Source: GCA-002731945 sp913047775 (lineage in GTDB: Bacteria; Pseudomonadota; Alphaproteobacteria; MED-G09). From it: DNA of 9,089 nt. A program made the position numbers and the translations under genes. The stretch covers positions 1-9,089 of the forward strand of contig CAJWUE010000058.1 in the NCBI GenBank assembly GCA_913047775.1, given 5' to 3'. Position 1 is the stretch's first letter; each line of letters begins with the position of its first letter. Below the pieces are notes generated by a model. It had not been told where the DNA came from. It was given only the letters and a program-made list of their open reading frames with translations, and searched no databases. Of the stretch, positions 6,484-9,089 are shown piece by piece.

Positions 6484-6918
6484 GAGATTGTTTAAAGCAG
6501 ATCGAGCGAGAAAGTCAGCTTTCTCGTTCCCTTCATTACCGTCGTGACCCTTCACCCATTTCCAATTTATCTTCTTATTTTGGATTGCATTGTCTAGTTT
6601 CATCCAAAGATCAACATTTTTAACAGGTTTTTTGTTAGATCTTTTCCAGTTATTTTTTTTCCAGTTAGATATCCACACTGTGATACCATCTTTTACATAA
6701 TTTGAATCGGTATAAATTATAATTTCTTTATTATTTTTTATACTTTCTAAGGCTTTTATAGCTGCAAGTAATTCCATTCGATTGTTGGTTGTGTCTTTTT
6801 CTCCACCTGAGATTTCTGTATCCTCTTTATCTAATTCCCTAATTAATACACCCCATCCTCCAGGACCTGGATTTCCTGAGCAAGCACCATCAGTATAGAT
6901 TTCTACAGCATCACTCAT
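6481..6918 (-). CDS. rnhA: Ribonuclease HI
   Basis: A cytosolic endonuclease that cuts the RNA strand of RNA:DNA hybrids, acting on Okazaki primers and R-loops. At 145 residues it has normal single-domain length (E. coli has 155), with no extra hybrid-binding domain. The metal-binding carboxylates are Asp10 (YTDGACSGNPGPGGWG), Glu49 (TTNNRMELLAA), Asp71 (YTDSNYV) and Asp135 (NEKADFLAR), with His125 in VKGHDGNEGNE. The basic stretch around 87-100 (WKKNNWKRSNKKPVK) corresponds to the handle region of the E. coli enzyme. The ATG at 6918 overlaps the thrB stop by four bases (ATGA), so it is the last gene of the ispH-thrB-rnhA unit and is probably translationally coupled. A strong inverted repeat lies within its last 50 bases. 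Confidence 0.97.
   Translation of the reverse strand: MSDAVEIYTDGACSGNPGPGGWGVLIRELDKEDTEISGGEKDTTNNRMELLAAIKALESIKNNKEIIIYTDSNYVKDGITVWISNWKKNNWKRSNKKPVKNVDLWMKLDNAIQNKKINWKWVKGHDGNEGNEKADFLARSALNNL
6504..6529. terminator. Strong hairpin at the rnhA 3' end, possible terminator-like structure
   Basis: An inverted repeat of 11 bases per arm (6504-6514 and 6519-6529) with a four-base loop TCAG. Ten pairs are Watson-Crick and one is G-T, with an uninterrupted eight-pair core CGAGAAAG/CTTTCTCG. It lies inside rnhA and begins 30 bases after the peroxiredoxin stop, so it would be at the 3' end of the peroxiredoxin mRNA. Neither strand has a T-run directly after it, so it is not a classical rho-independent terminator. 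The hairpin itself is certain; its function is a guess. Confidence 0.35.
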
Positions 6919-7877
6919 TTAGTTAGCCCATACTCCTTCGCGTCTTTAACGTTCTTGTGAAAATCAAGAATTTTTACGAAATTCATAGGATCTTTTGGTA
7001 CAACACCACCACCTTGTTGATCTTTCCAATCATTTATTCTTGTCATGAGAAACCTAAGCGCGGAACCAGAACAAATTATATGAAAAGAATTGATTTCATT
7101 TTCTTCCAACTTTCTTAAAGATTGGTAGCCATTTATCAGTTCGGAAGATAGATTCAAATCTAAAATTCCCTCTTTATCAAAACACCAAGCGTTTAAGCAA
7201 GTTGCTAAATCATAAGACAAAAAGTCGTTACAGGAAAAGCAAAAATCAATTACACCTGAAATTTCATTTCCAATAAACAAAACGTTGTCTGGAAATAAAT
7301 CTGCATGGATAATACCTTTAGGCAAATTACCTGGCCAATTTGATCTTACTCTGTAATATTCACTATCAATTTCCTTGCTAAGATCGTTGCGAATGTTGTC
7401 GGAATTTTTTTTCGACAATGTAATAAGAGATTCAAAATTTTCTAATGAAAGAGGGTTTTTTCTTTTAATTTTTAGTTGTTTACCTAATATATGTATTTTT
7501 GCCAAAATCTTTCCTAGGGTATTTACTTGTTTAGGATAAATGGTTTCCGTAGATGAACCTTCTAAAAAAGTTAATATTGATGCTGGTCTTGAATTTAATT
7601 CACCAAAAAGTTTTCCATTCCTATTTTTTATTGGAAGAGGGCACTGAATTTTTTCATTCGAAAGATAAAACATTAGCTCTAAGAAGAAAGGTATATCCTT
7701 CTTATCAACCCTTTTTTCATAAAGAGTAAGAATGTAGAAACCTTTATTGGTTCTGATTTTGTAATTTGTATTTTCTACTCCTGCGGAAATACCATTAAAG
7801 TTTTCAAGACTACCAATTTCGTAATTCTTTAAGAAATTATCTAGGTCTTGTTGAGATACTTGTGTATAGACAGCCAT
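6915..7877 (-). CDS. thrB: Homoserine kinase, ThrB of the aminoglycoside-phosphotransferase fold
   Basis: A cytosolic kinase that phosphorylates homoserine with ATP to O-phosphohomoserine, the substrate of ThrC. The 320-residue protein belongs to the APH/choline-kinase-like homoserine kinases found in alphaproteobacteria and pseudomonads, not to the GHMP kinases of enteric bacteria. The N-terminus MAVYTQVS and GISAGVENTNYKI (29-41) are typical, followed by FYILTLYEKR, which holds the ATP-lobe strand. The catalytic loop is IHADLFPDNVLF with His191, Asp193 and Asn198. GVIDFCFSCNDFLSYDLA carries the metal-binding Asp211 and the family's conserved tail. The gene starts three bases after the ispH stop, and its TGA overlaps the rnhA ATG. 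The other APH-fold kinases are the main alternative, but the ispH-thrB-rnhA order and family-specific motifs argue strongly for ThrB. Confidence 0.95.
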   Translation of the reverse strand: MAVYTQVSQQDLDNFLKNYEIGSLENFNGISAGVENTNYKIRTNKGFYILTLYEKRVDKKDIPFFLELMFYLSNEKIQCPLPIKNRNGKLFGELNSRPASILTFLEGSSTETIYPKQVNTLGKILAKIHILGKQLKIKRKNPLSLENFESLITLSKKNSDNIRNDLSKEIDSEYYRVRSNWPGNLPKGIIHADLFPDNVLFIGNEISGVIDFCFSCNDFLSYDLATCLNAWCFDKEGILDLNLSSELINGYQSLRKLEENEINSFHIICSGSALRFLMTRINDWKDQQGGGVVPKDPMNFVKILDFHKNVKDAKEYGLTK

Positions 7878-7880
7878 ATT

Positions 7881-8828
7881 TTATCCAGTTAATTCCTTTG
7901 GAATCTTAAAAGAAATATTTTCTCTAGCAACTTCGTTCTTTATCACCTCAACTTCATACCTATTCTTTAATGCTAATATGAATTCCTCTATTAATATTTC
8001 TGGCGCACTAGCGCTAGCGGTTAAGCCTATAGAAGAGGATTCGCCCACTAATTGCCAGTTAACCTCATCGATTTTTGAAATTAGAAAAGTTTGTAAACAT
8101 CCTGCTTTTTTTGCAACTTCAACTAATCTCAAAGAATTAGAAGAGTTTTCTGCCCCTATTACGTAAAGAATGTCACATTTTTTTGCTATACTTTTTACTG
8201 CTCCTTGGCGATTTGTAGTCGCATAACAAATATCTTCCCTGGGGGGTAAAATTATATCAGGGAATAATTTCTTAATTTCTTCTACAATTTCCATGGTATC
8301 ATCGACAGATAAAGTAGTCTGCGTAATTAAGGCAGTTTTTCCATATTTAAAGGGTTCAAGATTTTTCACATCATTTATGTTTTCTATTAAAGATATAGAT
8401 CCCTTGGGTACTTGTCCGATTGTACCCTCCACCTCCGGATGTCCAGAGTGGCCTATAAGAAAAATATGGGCACCGCCTTTATGATGCGCGATCGCTTCAT
8501 TATGAACTTTAAAAACCAAAGGACAGGTTGCATCTATATACGGAATATTTCTATCCTTAGCTTCAGACAGTGTTGATTTAGATACACCGTGGGCTGAAAA
8601 AACTGCTTTCGAGCCCTCAGGTATATCATTTAGGTTTTCTACGAAAGTAACTCCTTTATTTTTCAAATCATTTATTACCCATGGATTATGAACAATTTCG
8701 TGTTTAACAAATATGGGGTTGTCATATTTCTTTGAGCAGAGCTCAACGATTTTTATAGCCCTTTCAACACCTGCACAGAATCCTCGCGGGCTTGGTAAAT
8801 AAAGTTTTTTTTCTAATTTCTTATTCAT
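7881..8828 (-). CDS. ispH: 4-hydroxy-3-methylbut-2-enyl diphosphate reductase
   Basis: IspH (LytB), a cytosolic iron-sulfur enzyme, reduces HMBPP to IPP and DMAPP in the last step of the non-mevalonate (MEP) isoprenoid pathway. Counting from the ATG at 8828 it has 315 residues, against 316 in E. coli. The three cluster cysteines are Cys18 (PRGFCAGVERA), Cys102 (DATCPLVFKVH) and Cys201 (DICYATTNRQ). His130 and Glu132 in GHSGHPEVEGT correspond to E. coli His124 and Glu126, and ENSSNSLRLVEVA is the substrate-loop block. I prefer the ATG at 8828 because it gives the normal length and has AGG four bases upstream. An in-frame TTG at 8867 would add 13 residues (NIIDILDKSSGK...) not expected in the family. 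It is the first gene of the ispH-thrB-rnhA operon. Confidence 0.95.
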   Translation of the reverse strand: MNKKLEKKLYLPSPRGFCAGVERAIKIVELCSKKYDNPIFVKHEIVHNPWVINDLKNKGVTFVENLNDIPEGSKAVFSAHGVSKSTLSEAKDRNIPYIDATCPLVFKVHNEAIAHHKGGAHIFLIGHSGHPEVEGTIGQVPKGSISLIENINDVKNLEPFKYGKTALITQTTLSVDDTMEIVEEIKKLFPDIILPPREDICYATTNRQGAVKSIAKKCDILYVIGAENSSNSLRLVEVAKKAGCLQTFLISKIDEVNWQLVGESSSIGLTASASAPEILIEEFILALKNRYEVEVIKNEVARENISFKIPKELTG

Positions 8829-8913
8829 TTTACCTGATGACTTATCTAATATATCTATAATATTCAAATTAATTCATTCTTTTTATAATTTTGTTAATTT
8901 TTTGGAAAGCACA
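8829..8913. promoter_or_regulatory. Divergent ispH / lipoprotein promoter region
   Basis: An 85-base AT-rich gap between the preferred ispH ATG and the lipoprotein ATG. On the plus strand a perfect TATAAT lies at 8884-8889, giving a leader of about 18 bases before the lipoprotein start; no convincing -35 box sits 16-18 bases upstream. On the minus strand TATATT (8853 to 8848) is a possible ispH -10; if it is used, transcription would begin past the TTG at 8867 and exclude that start. The boxes are tentative. Confidence 0.35.
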
Positions 8914-9089
8914 ATGACACTCAGATACATAATAACTTTTTTTCTTATCTTTTTTATAGTTTCTTGCAGTAGCTCAAAAGTAGATTATGACCCTGGTCCG
9001 TGCCCTCGTGCAGCTATACTTAAAGGTTCTGAGTCTAAAGAAGTTAAATCTTCCGACGGCCCCAGTCTAACTGTAGAATTGAATAGACC
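8914..9089 (+). CDS. Lipoprotein of unknown function, 5' part (partial)
   Basis: The first 58 residues of a protein cut by the right window edge. The N-terminus is a lipoprotein signal peptide: a short charged start (MTLRY), a hydrophobic stretch rich in Ile and Phe, and the lipobox IVSC with Cys18 as the lipidated residue. This is followed by SSSK, which suggests a Sec-exported, membrane-anchored periplasmic protein. Shortly after comes PGPCPRAAILKGSESKEV, which resembles the CPRV.(V/I)L.. block I recall from small uncharacterised alphaproteobacterial lipoproteins; that link is from memory. The ATG at 8914 is preceded by GGAAAG at 8904-8909. The frame stays open to the edge. It is divergent from ispH. 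No function can be assigned. Confidence 0.8.
   Translation, partial: MTLRYIITFFLIFFIVSCSSSKVDYDPGPCPRAAILKGSESKEVKSSDGPSLTVELNR

Noticed and set aside
7978..8484. Two plus-strand open frames (7978-8166 and 8293-8484) within ispH
   Set aside because: Both are antisense to catalytic and structural IspH motifs and have no ribosome site or family signature.
1..9089. Mobile elements, prophage, CRISPR array, tRNA/rRNA, toxin-antitoxin or defence genes
   Set aside because: All long frames are recognised core genes, no long repeats or regularly spaced repeats are visible, and no cloverleaf-like sequence was found in the short gaps.
1..9089. Low G+C as a sign of horizontal transfer
   Set aside because: Composition is even across all genes, including deep housekeeping ones, so it reflects the host genome.

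Overview
This is an AT-rich (by eye about one third G+C), very gene-dense piece of bacterial chromosome that carries conserved housekeeping genes. The best guess for the host is an alphaproteobacterium with a compact, AT-rich genome, as in free-living marine lineages. The reasons are the ispH > thrB > rnhA order with a type II peroxiredoxin next to it, a common alphaproteobacterial arrangement; the kinase-fold (APH-like) homoserine kinase; and near-zero intergenic space. This placement rests on recalled gene order and protein style, not on a search.

Layout from left to right: the 3' half of pdxH (+, cut by the window edge) converges on a two-gene minus-strand unit, tldD followed by a LACTB2-like metallo-beta-lactamase-fold gene. 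A 93-bp divergent region separates tldD from thrC (+). thrC overlaps by one base a gene for an exported M19 dipeptidase (+). The dipeptidase gene shares overlapping stop codons with convergent yqgE (-). A 121-bp divergent region with promoter-like boxes and a small dyad leads to a type II peroxiredoxin (+), which converges on the tightly packed minus-strand operon ispH > thrB > rnhA. An 85-bp divergent region then leads to the start of a lipoprotein gene (+), cut by the right edge.

Functionally, thrB and thrC supply the last two steps of threonine synthesis (homoserine to O-phosphohomoserine to threonine), but they sit in different transcription units on opposite strands. ispH makes the isoprenoid precursors IPP and DMAPP, pdxH makes PLP (the cofactor of ThrC), rnhA removes RNA from RNA:DNA hybrids, the peroxiredoxin detoxifies peroxides, and TldD and the dipeptidase act on peptides. 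All complete genes keep the catalytic residues I could check; none looks frameshifted or broken.

I see no mobile element, CRISPR array, tRNA, rRNA, phage gene or defence system, and no convincing undescribed system. No gene-free stretch exceeds about 125 bases. The points most worth a second look are small: a strong hairpin inside the 3' end of rnhA just past the peroxiredoxin stop, a dipeptidase with an altered DFDGGG loop coupled to thrC, three convergent junctions with no room for terminators, and the TldD/metallo-hydrolase pairing.
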